64,000 bases of DNA from Flaccisagitta enflata. Taxonomy: Eukaryota; Chaetognatha; Sagittoidea; Aphragmophora. Numbering within the stretch: the first letter of the stretch is position 1; every line of letters begins with the position of its first letter. Where the stretch lies: the NCBI GenBank assembly GCA_965153355.1, contig OZ231128.1, positions 17,980,001-18,044,000 on the forward strand, read 5' to 3'. This document shows positions 1-11,800 of this stretch, piece by piece. The notes under the pieces were generated by a model. That model did not search any database and had not been told where the DNA came from. It saw only the letters and a program-made list of their open reading frames with translations. Made by a program: the position numbers and the translations under genes.

Positions 1-113
1 ACAAGGGCATTTTAAGCACAGGTAGTGACTAGAGAGGAGAAAAGAGGTCGGAAGGGCTCATAAACGCCAAAATACCACAACTGTGACCGATGGACAAACC
101 GACAAAGAGTTTT

Positions 114-296
114 AGTCCCGTGCTAGGCGACTGCACACCCCCCTTTGTCGGTCCGTCAGTCCGTCACTTAACTTTTTCGTTTTTTTCGCGATCTCTGGCC
201 TTGATGCGCCTGCCCAAATGATAAGTGACCTCAAATACGGCCCCTGCGGCCCGCCCACCCGCACGCGACTATGGTAGCCGTGTATCCGGCCATGTT
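114..296 (-). mobile_element. Terminal-hairpin element, AGTCGC type, degraded
   Basis: Read on the minus strand it opens AACATGGCCGG near 296, has AGTCGCGTGC about 27 bp in (near 270), a run of GAC-type tetranucleotides, and closes in a mutated AGTC..GACT hairpin at about 114-132 followed by AAAA. It has the layout of the 63635-63816 copy. Confidence 0.6.
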
Positions 297-338
297 TTCA
301 TGCAAAGGACGCGACCCAGTCTAAAAGAAAGACCTCAC

Positions 339-3300
339 CTGCAGCAAATACATTCCCGAGCTGAGGCAGAGAGGTAAGCCGAGTAGGAAACCCCCGACGC
401 TGATAAAGACGGTAACCAGTGTTCGGTAACGGTAAAGAAACTGGGAAGAATCTGTCACAGTCGTCACCACCGTCGTCACCGTCGCGATCTGAGTCCCGAT
501 GCCCAACGACAAGATCATCATGAAGAACAACACGGACCTGATGAGGAAATGGAAAACTTGACTGGGCGTGATGATGGACAAGCGATTCTGCATGAGACTG
601 CGTCGGTCTGTTCGTCTGTCACGCTAGTCTAATTTAAAAAGAGCGAAGGACCCTGACTCTTTAGTTCTATACTTGATATTGCGTAATGCGTAATAAAGCG
701 GAAAGACGGGCATTGCATTTCGTACCAAAGCGGAGAGACTGGCATGGTGGTGACAGCTTCGGGATAGACGACGAAAGCCAAGCCTGCGCCCTCCGAAGCC
801 ACATCTTTCACATCGACGCCCATAGACTCGGCCATAACGCCTGGAATCATGAGGAAAGTTGAAAATGTTTCCGGCGGATTACATTATACATATTAGGGGT
901 GGGGATAATGCACCTTAGTCAACGGATCAAGCTGCAGGTGAAGAATATGTGCTAACATGATGAGAATAGATGGTATACCAAGTTTCAGGACCTTTAGAAC
1001 AGTTTCAGCCTAGCCCTCCACCCCCCCCCCTGCCCCCAGGGCTTCAAAACCCAGAAAAAGTGATTTTTTTGTGATTTTAAGTATGTTTTGCCTTCCAAAT
1101 GTGTTAAAAAATGATAGAAAACACTAAATCACATTCTAAAATGTGTAACCTGACATGTGATAACTCATTTGGGCTGTGATACAGGATTTTTTTATGGGTA
1201 TAGACACTCCAGAATTACTGCAAAATGATGATTTTTGCCACATTTAAGTAATTTAAGTTATATTGTGATATCATCTTTACGAAAATTTATGTTACATGTT
1301 CATGGCAAGTATGTCGTTAGGGGCAGTCTGTGGGTGGGCAGGGGCAGTAATGCAGGTGGGCTGGGGCTGTCTTGTAGATGGGCAGGGGCTGTTATGCTTA
1401 AAAATCACAATTTTGGTCAATTTTGCATCATTGTATTATTTTGTATCATGAACCAATCCTAGGATGGATGGGCACACTCTCTTAAAGAGTCGCTTTGCAT
1501 GAAAAACATGAAAAACATGAAAAAATGAATAATGATATTGTACATCTCAAAGCAGACACTCTTTGTATTATTACATCAGTTTTGCAATCAAATCTAAAAA
1601 ATGTTGCTAAAATGTGTCTTTGCTGTTGTTTCATCCAAAGCGAATTTCATGATCATATTTGAGAGGTATGAAAAGGATTCCAAAGGTGAGTGGTATGCAA
1701 CCTACCATCATAACTCAAATGGATAATCACATGTCAGGTTGCACATTTTAGAATGGTTCATAATAGGAAAATTTACAAGGATGCAAAATTGGCCAAAATT
1801 GTGATTTCTAAGCATAACAGCCGCTGCCCACCTACAAGACATCCCCAGCCCACCTGCATTTCTGCCCCTGCCCACCCACTGACTGCCCCTAACAACATAC
1901 TTGCCATAAACATGTAACATAAATTTTTGAACGGATGATATCACAATATAACTTGAATTACTTAAAACTGGCAAAAATCATCATTTTGCAGTAATTCTGG
2001 AGGGTCTATACCCATAAAAAATCCTGTATCACACCCCAAATGGGTAATCACATGTCAGGTTATACATTTAAGAATGTGTTTTAGTAGTTCCTATCATTTT
2101 TTGACACATTTGGAAGGCAAAACACGCATAAAATAACAAAAAAGTCGCTTTTTCTGGGTTTTGAAGCCCTGGGGGCAGAGGGGGTGGAGGGCTAGGCTGA
2201 AACTGTTCCAAAGGTCCTGAAACTTGGTATACCATCTATTCTCATCATGTTAGCACATATTCTTCACCTGCAGCTTGATCCGTTGACTAAGGTGCATTAT
2301 CCCCACCCCTAATACATATATTATGTATAGTAGAGTAAAGGATGTAATTCGAATTACATTATATGGTAGAGTAAAGGATGTTGTTCCACACTTCCACTTG
2401 TTACAGTCATGGTCAGCGAAACGTCGATTGAGGACAACGTATATCGTAAGAAATGCAAGCATCCAGCTTCGGCCAACCACCATACAAGTTACGACATCGT
2501 TAGTTATCAGTTTGGAACCTGCGGATGACCGTCTTACCTAGAACGGCGAAAATGACCAATCCACAGAAGATGGCGGTGAAGCAAGTGATGCAGACAATCA
2601 TGATAGAGTCCCGAATGACGTTCGCGTGAAATGTTTTGTACGATGCCAACGTCAGAATACCACCCCAACCCAAAGAGAGCGAAAACGCCACCTGGAGAGG
2701 TTATTCCATTTGCTTATGCCTTAAAATAGATTACCAATTGTACCATTATTACGTAGTCAATGAGAGCAATCGACGCTTATCAAGGATTAAACAAAAGATC
2801 ACACGGATAAACAAGGACCGAACAAAAGATCCTGTAATCATGTGTAATAAAATAGAAATGATTGGCGTGCGAGGCCAGGTCTACAAGTTTTCTTAGAGTA
2901 AGAAACGTGCCACCTTGCTGTCTTAGAAGGAGAAGGAATCTGAAAAACAAGGCCAAGTTAAGGCCAATAAGTGCGCCTCGCTTGATTAGGGATTTGTGAA
3001 TGAACGTTTTTGATGAATAAATGAATGAATGAATGAATGAATGAATGAATGAATGAAAAGTGAAGAATTACGTCAGAATCAGCCGTTTTGCACATTTCAA
3101 ACGTTTGCGTGACCGACCGACCGACGGACATGACCTTTTCTAGAAGTGCGAGGACGAACTTAAAAACAGGTGACGCAAGGCCTCAATATCGTTGCGGACG
3201 GGTGAGCAGGGGCATCCAATCCCCATTCATCCAATCCCCATTCATCCCCCCCCCCACCCACACACAAACAGTATGTAAAACACTTGTTTTTCCACTTTTC

Positions 3301-5152
3301 GACTAAACATTATGCACTGACGGACGGACGGAACAAGCGATGTTCGGACAAAGGCACTTGAAGAGTTGCGTGTCCGCAACTAAAAATTCAAGATAGAACA
3401 CCTGAACAGCTGCGTCTCCCCACACTTTCGGTTCGGCAATCATGGTCCAATTCGGAGTGATGAAGTATTTGACTCCTTAAGGGTGAAATTCGATGAAATC
3501 AAGATTACCATACCTTTTTCTCGACAAAGATTACATGCCATGTCTCAGAACGCAAACGCGATCCTGAGCTAGATTTTGATACAGAATCTGGCATTTTTTC
3601 CCGTATTTTCTTTAAAGTGGCAAGCCTGCACTGGACAAAGCGCATTCACTATATTACCAATGGAAGTTGATTTTCTCAGATAACGGTGAGGGATTCATTT
3701 AACATTTAAGTTTAAGTTAAAGAGTTTAAGTTTAAAAGTTTTAAGAGACAAAACAAACCTCTTTCGTAACCAGGGATGGTCACGGCCCGGACGAGAAGGA
3801 TCGTAAGAACGATATACGGGAAAATAGCCGTAAAATAAGCCACCTGTCAAAAATATTCGAAATGTTACGCTAAACAGTACAGTTGTTAAGGTTATACGAT
3901 CCCGGACACGATATTTCTGAGAGGTTGAGCGGTAGATTCATTCTTCTATTTTTAGATGGTTACCTCCTAACCTTTACTATCACACCTTTCAGTGTGGGAG
4001 GTGAGGGAGGGGAGTAAAACATTTAAATCGCATTAAATCTGTCGCCAAGAAAAATAAGGTCGCGGCGTCTTCGACATTACATTAGCTTAATAAGGACAAA
4101 TCACAATCCAATCACCTTTCCCGACGATTTGGGTCCCCTGATAAGGACGAGGCAAGTGATGACCCAGGCGACGAAGAGCGCCACCACAAGGCGCCAATTC
4201 AGGACGCCGATGTCATCCAAACCGTCGGAAATGTTTATGACGCGATTGTGGAAATATTCGTCGGCGGGCGAAATTCGCTTCGGCGGATCGTGAGCAGGCA
4301 GCAACGTGATGTTGCAATCTTCCGTCGAAAACGAACTGTTGTCCGGAGATGTTACCTGGCATTGGAAAGAGGGGGTTTAGAAGTGAGAGATGAGATTAGA
4401 GGTGAAACTACGATCTAAATAACCATCTTCCTTTCTTTCAGCCATCTCTTATATAATTTTTTTTACATTCATTCTTTCTTTCAATCTCTATCTTTCATTC
4501 ATTCCATCTCTATCTTTCATCCATTCTATCTTTCTTTCTGTCTGTCAGTGTGGGTTGGGCAATCTTTCTAACTTTCTATCGTTTTTCCTTTCTTTCAATC
4601 TATCTTTCTTTCGTTTTTCCTTTCTTTCAATCTATCTTTCCATCTTTCTTTCTCTCTTTCTCTCTTTCCATCTTTCCATCTTTCTCTCTTTCCATCCTAT
4701 CTTTCCATCTTTCTCTCTTTCCATCCTATCCTTCTATCTTTCCATCTTTCTATCTTTCCATCTTTCTTTCTTTCTATCTTTCCATCTTTCTCTCTTTCCA
4801 TCCTTATTTCTATCTTTCCATCTTTCTTTCTCTCTCTCTTTCCATCTTTCTATCTTTCCATCTTTCTTTCTCTCTCTCTTTCCATCTTTCTATCTTTCCA
4901 TCTTTCTCTCTATCTATCTTTCCATCTTTCTTTTCATCTTTCCCCATCTATCTTTCTTTTCATCTTTCCCCATCTTTCTTTCTTTCCATCTTTCTTAACA
5001 CCTTTCTTTTCACCTTTCCACCTTTCTTTCTTTCTATATTTCCTTCTTTCTTTCTTTCCATATTTCATTCTTTCTTTCTTTCTTTCCATATTTCATTCTT
5101 TCTTTCCATATTTCTTTCTTTCTTTCCATATTTCTTTCTTTCTTTCCATATT

Positions 5153-5184
<32 letters not shown>

Positions 5185-5544
5185 TCCATATTTCTTTCTT
5201 TCTTTCTTTCTTTCTTTCCATATTTCTTTCTTTCTTTCCATATTTCTTTCTTTCTTTCCATATTTCATTTCTTTCTTTCCATATTTCTTTCTTTCTTTCC
5301 ATATTTCTTTCTTTCTTTCCATATTTCTTTCTTTCTTTCTTTCTTTCTTTCTTTCCATATTTCTTTCTTTCTTTCTTTCTTTCCATATTTCTTTCTTTCT
5401 TTCTTTATTTCTTTCTTTCTTTCCATATTTCTTTCTTTCTTTCTTTCCATATTTCTTTCCATATTTCTTTCCATATTTCTTTCCATCTTTCTTTCCATAT
5501 TTCTTTCCATCTTTCTTTCCATCTTTCTTTCCATCTTTCTTTCC

Positions 5545-5628
<84 letters not shown>

Positions 5629-7334
5629 ATCTTTCTATTTATCCATCTATCTATCTTTCTTTTTCTCCATCTTTTTTTTAATGCGTCTTTAATTTAATGC
5701 GCCTCTTTGTCAATCCATCTTTTCTTCTATTTTTTTCTCTGTCTAATTTTTTTTTATCTAACTCTCCGTTCGTCAAGTCAAACCGTCTACAGAACATCAT
5801 GCCAGCAGGGACGCAAGAGCATATGACTAAGCTCGTACGAGGACAAGGTTCGACCGTTGGAGGATGGGTCCACGGAGGGAAAGAAAAAATTCAGAGCGGC
5901 AAGAAGTTGGCAATCAAGTGACAAGAAAAAGAGAGCGATAAGATTGTTGACAGGAGTGGTTAGCTTATTGATACAGAGAGCGAGTTCCTTTTCTCTCTCA
6001 GATAAAAACAAAAATATGACAAAACTCGAATGCTTTTCAATTGCCTTTTTAAGACGTAAATCCACAAATGTAAAGTAATCAATCGACAATTATAAAGGAA
6101 TAAATCAAGATTTTTTTCTCATACCTGACAACTGAGCGAGTTCCACGCGTTGCAACAGTGACTCCAAGGCAAAACTGCGGTAAACGAACTGACGAGATAG
6201 AATAAAGCCCAACCAATGACCACGTTGTAGTAAGGCGCCAACAATAAGGAAACAATCATCATACCGAAACCAACGCCTTTGAACAACGGACAAAGACGCC
6301 ACACCTGATCGTAGGATTTAAGCTTTTTAAAGGGGGACCAACTACAGTATGTTTTTTCTGGAATGCACCAAAAGAAACCTATATACTTCTGTCCCTGAGC
6401 ATCGCAGCCAGATGCCAATAGCACCGTTGGAAAAGGCGCGAAAAACTATTTTAAATATGTTTTTTTCTGATATTCACATCTATTATGAAATTGCTCTACC
6501 AAACCACCAGCAAAAACATTGAAATCTCCAACACCCAGAAATTGGCAATTTTTTTCTCCTTACAAAAAAAAGTCTAAAGGTTCCGCAGGTCAAATAAAGT
6601 TTGTCCAGTAAATCATAGGGAAGCCCCATAATTGTTTCTTATTTGATCTACTGAACCTCTTGATCTTCCTCAAAAGGAGAATAAAATTGCCAATTTCTTG
6701 GTGTTGGTGATTTCTATGTTTTTACTGGTATTGTGGTAGAGGAATTTCTTGATGAATGTTGATATCAGAAAAAACAAACTTTGAATAGTTTTTCACGCTC
6801 TTTCCAATGGTGCAATCGGCGTCTGGCTAATGGCTATAATGCTCAGGAGCAGAGATATATAGGTTTCTTTTGGTGCATTCCAGAAAAAACATACTGTATT
6901 TTCAGTCGCGTGCAACGCAACTCTGGTCTGCTATGTCCGTTGGCCTGCCAGTCCGTCGGTCTTATAGTCCATTAGTCTTTAATTTTTTAGTATTTTAGTC
7001 ATTTGTCCGTTCGCGACTTAAGACTATAAATTGTCATTTGGTGTAGGCGAAAATTCCGTCGCTGGCGGGTCCGTTAGAGAGCGGGGTTCGACTGTACAAG
7101 AAATTTTACCTTGACCAAACCTGACGATGAAAACTGTCCCATGGACATTTCCACCAGAAAGAGAGGGATTCCAGCCACGATATTCATAACGATGTAAGGG
7201 ATGAGAAAAGCGCCACCGCCATTACGGTAAACTAAGTAAGGAAAACGCCACAAACTGCCCAAACCGACGGCGAAACTCAAACACGCCATTAAGAAGTCCC
7301 ATTTGCCATCCCATTGATCCCGTTGCGGAGCAGT
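339..7334 (-). CDS. SLC6-family Na+/Cl- coupled transporter, partial (8 exons)
   Basis: Exons on the minus strand: 7334-7110, 6304-6125, 4355-4116, 3843-3759, 3475-3402, 2691-2538, 840-726, 537-339. All have AG/GT borders, the phases agree throughout, and the total is 1272 nt (424 codons). Family landmarks run in order: the TM1 block around [18 protein letters not shown], the EL2 cysteine pair in [22 protein letters not shown] before TM4, [10 protein letters not shown] in TM5, [13 protein letters not shown] in TM6, [18 protein letters not shown], and the TM8-TM9 region. SLC6 proteins are 12-TM plasma-membrane carriers for amino acids, amines or osmolytes. A Gly replaces the amine-binding TM1 Asp, so an amino-acid type substrate is more likely than a monoamine. 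Several ion-site residues are changed (see findings). The first Met exon upstream and the exons after TM9 (beyond the left edge) are not seen. Confidence 0.9.
893..2312. mobile_element. Foldback element with ~560-bp inverted arms, TSD TACATA
   Basis: The left arm (893-1457) is nearly the reverse complement of the right arm (1752-2312). Ends are TTAGGGGTGGGG and its complement. The 6-bp target duplication TACATA lies at 887-892 and 2313-2318. It sits in the intron between the SLC6 exons at 2691-2538 and 840-726. ORFs in the two arms are mirror copies and not genes. The 1458-1751 spacer holds nothing recognisable. Confidence 0.8.
2946..3161 (+). mobile_element. Terminal-hairpin element, AAGTGCG type
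   Basis: Begins AACAAGGCC at 2946, has AAGTGCGCCTCGC at 2969-2981, an (AATG)n tract at 3018-3057, and a GACC block. It ends with the imperfect hairpin AAGTGCGAGGACGAACTT at 3144-3161, followed by AAAAA. A second, older relative is at 12968-13192. Confidence 0.65.
3165..3381 (+). mobile_element. Terminal-hairpin element, AGTTGC type, next to the previous one
   Basis: Starts AACAGG in the A-run just after the hairpin of the preceding element. The inner motif GTTGCGGACG is at 3191-3200, and the 3' hairpin AGTTGCGTGTCCGCAACT at 3364-3381 is followed by AAAAA. The inner motif is the complement of the 3' arm of the hairpin. It lies in an SLC6 intron, 21 bp from the exon ending at 3402. Confidence 0.7.
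4430..5680. repeat. TTTC / CCATCTTT microsatellite, ~1.25 kb
   Basis: Irregular pyrimidine repeat built of CTTT and CCATNTTT units, becoming pure (CTTT)n at the right. It lies in the SLC6 intron between exons 6304-6125 and 4355-4116. The long Ser/Phe/Leu or Lys/Glu ORFs over it are repeat translations. Confidence 0.95.
6345..6896. mobile_element. Palindromic MITE, TIR CAGTATGTTTTTTCTGG, TSD TA
   Basis: Arms of about 250 bp (6345-6600 and 6640-6896) are imperfect reverse complements. The ends CAGTATG and CATACTG are each flanked by TA (6343-6344, 6897-6898), as in Tc1/mariner or pogo derivatives. The left end is 40 bp from the start of the SLC6 exon 6304-6125. A diverged copy starts at 49450. 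Confidence 0.8.
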
Positions 7335-7361
7335 CTGTGTGGGGAGGGGGATGAACAAATA

Positions 7362-7518
7362 GAGTTAGACCCCGCAGTAACAAATTGTAATCACTACAAA
7401 CGGATTTCTGTTATTACCAATATAAATCAAAAGAAATAGACATGAGGAAACAAAGCATTCAAATCCGTTACAAGCAGATTTTTGTAATTCTTGGATCCGT
7501 TGTAGCAGGGCTAAACTG
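7362..7518. mobile_element. Short Tigger/pogo-like MITE, TSD TA
   Basis: Diverged inverted ends related to CAGTTGAACCCCGCT (here GAGTTAGACCCCGC and GCAGGGCTAAACT) flanked by TA. It lies 27 bp upstream of the SLC6 exon at 7334. A truncated right end of the same family is at about 7068-7098, just inside the next intron. Confidence 0.55.
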
Positions 7519-7529
7519 TAGCTTTAACT

Positions 7530-8340
7530 TAAAAGTTCAGCGGTAGCCGGCGATCTAATCATTTGTCGCAGACTCATGCCTCTATGGGTAGGCATCCAAT
7601 ATGGCGAGAATCCCAGGATTCAGGGCACCTCGGGGGGCCATAAGCTGTCTTAACTTTCGGTTTAGACGCCAATTTCACATTGTTACATCGAAAATCATAA
7701 AGCGCCTGTGCCTGTGTCATCATCTACATAGAAATCACTAGCAAAAGTTGTAGCATTTTCTGTTTCTCTTTGCTCTTTGTTTTTAGTTGCCTTCTAGTAA
7801 AGGCAGAAAATGCAAAAAACATATGAACAAATGGCAGTAGCATTGTTAAGAGCTAGGTAAGAGGATTTAAAACTAGTTGGTATCTCTGATCTTGAGAAAT
7901 AATGGAGTGATAATAGTACATATTTAAAACTCTAAATAGTATATGATGAACTAAGCATTATTCACTACACACAGCAAGTTAAGAGGTGTTTCATTCATTT
8001 TCTATCTGAATTTTTCTACTGAGGCATGTTTTAGCTTGAAATTTATGCAGTAACACACTGAACTAGTGTATACTGNNNNNNNNNNAGGTCAAGCTTAATG
8101 CGACCGCCGGACATTCTATTCCAAGGTACTGAGTAGTATGAAAGGTGGAACAATATCCCTCACTATACCCAAACTGAAAAATATGGAAGAGGCTCAGAGC
8201 TCACTGACAGTTACTACATCACTTATTTTCCATTTAATAAACTAACTGAAATAATAGAAATATACATTCTGAGTCTAACCCAAAACACTAATGCTTACCA
8301 AATAGATAAGGGCTAATGATTGTTACCTGTACTCCAATTA
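7530..8340. other. No gene recognised; includes assembly gap
   Basis: AT-rich DNA with a run of 10 N at 8076-8085. The only structure seen is the left arm (8151-8210) of an inverted repeat whose partner is at 8765-8836. The missing first exon of the SLC6 gene may lie here or farther upstream, but I could not find it. Confidence 0.5.
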
Positions 8341-8836
8341 GGCGAACTGCTAGACGCTACAGCTTCGCCGACATCCTCCTCCTCATCCTCGTCGCGTGAT
8401 AATTTGCTCGGAGAGACGCCCTCTACCGGAGACGACGTCCTCGACCGATTCTGCCGCTCACCCGTCATACCCTCCGCCTCTGCATCCACCGCCGTCGCTT
8501 CCCATCCCTCCGCCGCCGCCGCAGCCGCCACAGCAACTGCTGTCTCATCTTCGTCCGCCGCCGCCTTCACTCACGCTACCCTTCCCCCATCGGTCTCTTC
8601 TCTCTCGTCCCGACCCTACCGTCCTAGTAACAGCGCGGCGGCCAAACCAAGAACCAGAACCTCGAATCCCAAATCCGTTTCGACGTCAACCCCGAATTGC
8701 AACGAGTCGACGAGTCATCATACGGGTGATTTTTGGTGGCGAAATGATTATCATTTGATTACCGTAGTCAGTGAGGGCTCAAAATTCAAAAGGCCCTCTT
8801 CCATATTGGTCAGTTTGGGTGCAGTGAGGGATATTG
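8151..8836. repeat. Inverted repeat flanking an exon-like ORF
   Basis: Left arm 8151-8210 and right arm 8765-8836 share about 45 bp at roughly 90% identity in opposite orientation, then differ by a short deletion in the left arm. The unit core is CAATATCCCTCACT. They bracket the GC-rich ORF at 8342-8725. Confidence 0.75.
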
Positions 8837-11800
8837 GTTCACTTGTCATAACATCGTTAATAGGTGATGAGGTTGATTGACTTGAGAATGAATGTATGAA
8901 TGAATATTAATGAATGAATATGAATGAATGAATGAATATGAATGAATGAATGAATATGAATGAATGAATATGAATGAATGAATATGAATATGAATGAATG
9001 AATGAATGAATGAATATGAATGAATGAATGAATGAATATGAATGAATGAATGAATATGAATGAATGAACGAATATGAATGAATGAATATGAATGAATGAA
9101 TATGAATATGAAAATGAATGAATATGAATATGAATGAATATGAATGAATATGAATATGAATGAATATGAATGAATATGAATATGAATGAATATGAATATG
9201 AATGAATATGAATATGAATGAATAAAGAATGAATATGAATAAAGAATGAATATGAATAAAGAATGAATATGAATGAATATATGGATGAATATGAATGAAA
9301 GAATGAATATGAATGAAAGAATGAATATATGGATGAATATGAAGGAATATGAATGAATATATGAATGAATATGAACGAATGAATGGATATGAATGAATGA
9401 ATGAATATGAATATATGAATGAATATGAATATATGAATGAATGAATGAATATGAATATATGAATGAATATGAATATATGAATGAATATGAATATATGAAT
9501 GAATGAATGAATATGAATGAATATGAATGAATGAATGAATATGAATGAATGAATGATGAATGAATGAATATGAATGAATGAATGAATATGAATGAATGAA
9601 TGAATGAATATGAATGAATGAATGAATGAATGAATGAATGAATGAATGAATATGAATGAATGAATGAATATGAATGAATGAATGAATATGAATGAATGAA
9701 TGAATATGAATGAATGAATGAATATGAATGAATGAATGAATATGAATGAATGAATGAATATGAATATATGAATGAATGAATGAATGAATGAATATGAATG
9801 AATGAATATGAATGAATGTATGAATGAATATGAATGAATGAATATGAATGAATGAATGAATATGAATGAATGAATGAATGAATATGAATGAATGAATGTG
9901 AATAAATGATTGTATGAATATGAATGAATGTGAATAAATGATTGTATGAATATGAATGAATGTGAATAAATGATTGTATGAATATGAATGAATGTGAATA
10001 AATGATTGTATGAATATGAATGAGAATGAATACATGTATGATTATGAATGAATGAATGAATGAATGAATAAATATCAATGAATGAATATGAATGAATGAA
10101 TATGAATGAATGAATATGAATGAATAAATTTGAATGAATGAATTTGAATGAATATGAATGAATATGAATGAATATGAATGAATATGAATGAATATGAATG
10201 AATATGAATGAATATGAATGAATATGAATGAATATGAATGAGTTTGAATGAATATGAATGAATTTGAATGAGTTTGAATGAATATGAATAAATTTGAATG
10301 AAAAAATACAGAGGATAATACAAGGTGTGAACCCCCTGAAACTGTAGCACCCCCCCTTACAGATCAAACTACAGTATTAAGTTGTTTGTAATTGGTTGTA
10401 TATTGTAGCTTAGTACTGTACAAGTGGCGCCACCAAGGATTTTGCAATTTTCATTTTAATCTGAAATTATGGAAAAAAATCTTTAATTTTATGAATTTTT
10501 GAAAATAGCTCATTTTGACAACTTTGAAGGTGATATCTTGAGTTTGGGATCAAAATTTAAAAATCGCTCTGCGCCACTTGTACTGATATAAACATTCTTT
10601 CTCTACCCCAAAAGTCTTTATAGCGCAATTAATCAGAGCTGTAGGTATGGGGTGCTACAGTTTTCAGGGGGTTCACACCTTGTATTTAGCTTTTCTTTGT
10701 AGGATGAAGGTTAAACCTGAAGGAATAAATGATGAAACATGAATGAATAAATGGTGAAACATGAATGCAAACCGATGAAACACATTAATGAATAAACTAC
10801 CGAATGATGATGATGAAATCGCGAATTACGATTATGAAAATTGATGAAACATGACGAATGATAATGATGAAACTAGATGATGGTGAAACGTAATGATAAT
10901 CTTGATGTTGATTTTGAAGACAGTATTATTCAACCCAGTCTATTGAAAACTATAGGTTTTTGACATAGCTCGGATGTTGAGATTGAAAGATACTATACTA
11001 CACCATTTTCGATATTAAGCATATCTATGTATGTGGGTATGTCATAATTACGTTTTTTAAGAAATATGCCTCGTCATCATTAATTGACAGAGACGGAAAC
11101 CCTTCATAGCAGTGCCAAAAAGCTTAGCATCGTCTCCGACGCTTCCACCACTTCCGACGAGGAACCCTGGAAACGCGAAGGTTGGTACCAGTTTTACCCG
11201 TTACATCTAGTTCTGCCTATCTAGTTATTACTTCAATGAAGGCGACTATCGCCAACTGGAAAAAAGTCGTACACCTTTGATTTCTGTCTGATCGCTGTTT
11301 GGACAGCGGCCCAGAAGGGGACGAAGTCCTGTAGATCTTGGGGAACTTTTGTCCATTTGTCCGTCTGTTTATCCCGCCCAGCCCTCTCAGACCTGGAATC
11401 TGCCCTTTCAGGCTTGGAATCTGCCCTTTCAGGCCTTAAATCTGCCCTCTCAGGCCTGCGATCTGCACTCTCGGGCCTGAAATCTGTACTCTCAAGCCTT
11501 AAACCTGCCCTCGCAGAATAAAGGCCTGAGAGAACAATTTTCAGGCTTGAGGGTTGATTTCAGGCTTGTGAGGGTTGATTTCAGGCCTGAGAGGGCCTGG
11601 GAGGACGGTCGGACAAACAGCTGAACAGACTATCAAAAGTCCCCCTGTTCTACAGGACTTTGTCCCCATTAGGGCCGCTGCCCTGCTTCCTCTCAATCAA
11701 ATTAACAATCATGCAAAGCAGGGCAACGGGTATCGCTGACCACATATTGCCCTTTGGCGACTGGTTCGTTTTTCTTTTCACTCTCAAATGCATTAATTCA

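Noticed and set aside
1235-1974. Two similar 75- and 88-codon ORFs on opposite strands
   Set aside because: They are the same sequence in the two arms of a foldback element.
4550-5692. 380-codon Ser/Phe/Leu ORF and overlapping Lys/Glu ORFs
   Set aside because: Translation of a CTTT/CCATCTTT microsatellite in several frames and both strands; it lies inside an SLC6 intron.
8313-8570. Minus-strand acidic ORF as the first exon of the SLC6 gene
   Set aside because: Its GTAACA donor is in phase 1, while the SLC6 exon at 7334 needs phase 0, and a stop lies directly upstream.
8846-10367. Minus-strand ORFs of 392-486 codons rich in His/Ile/Ser/Phe
   Set aside because: Direct translation of the TGAATGAATA repeat; all three frames are open.
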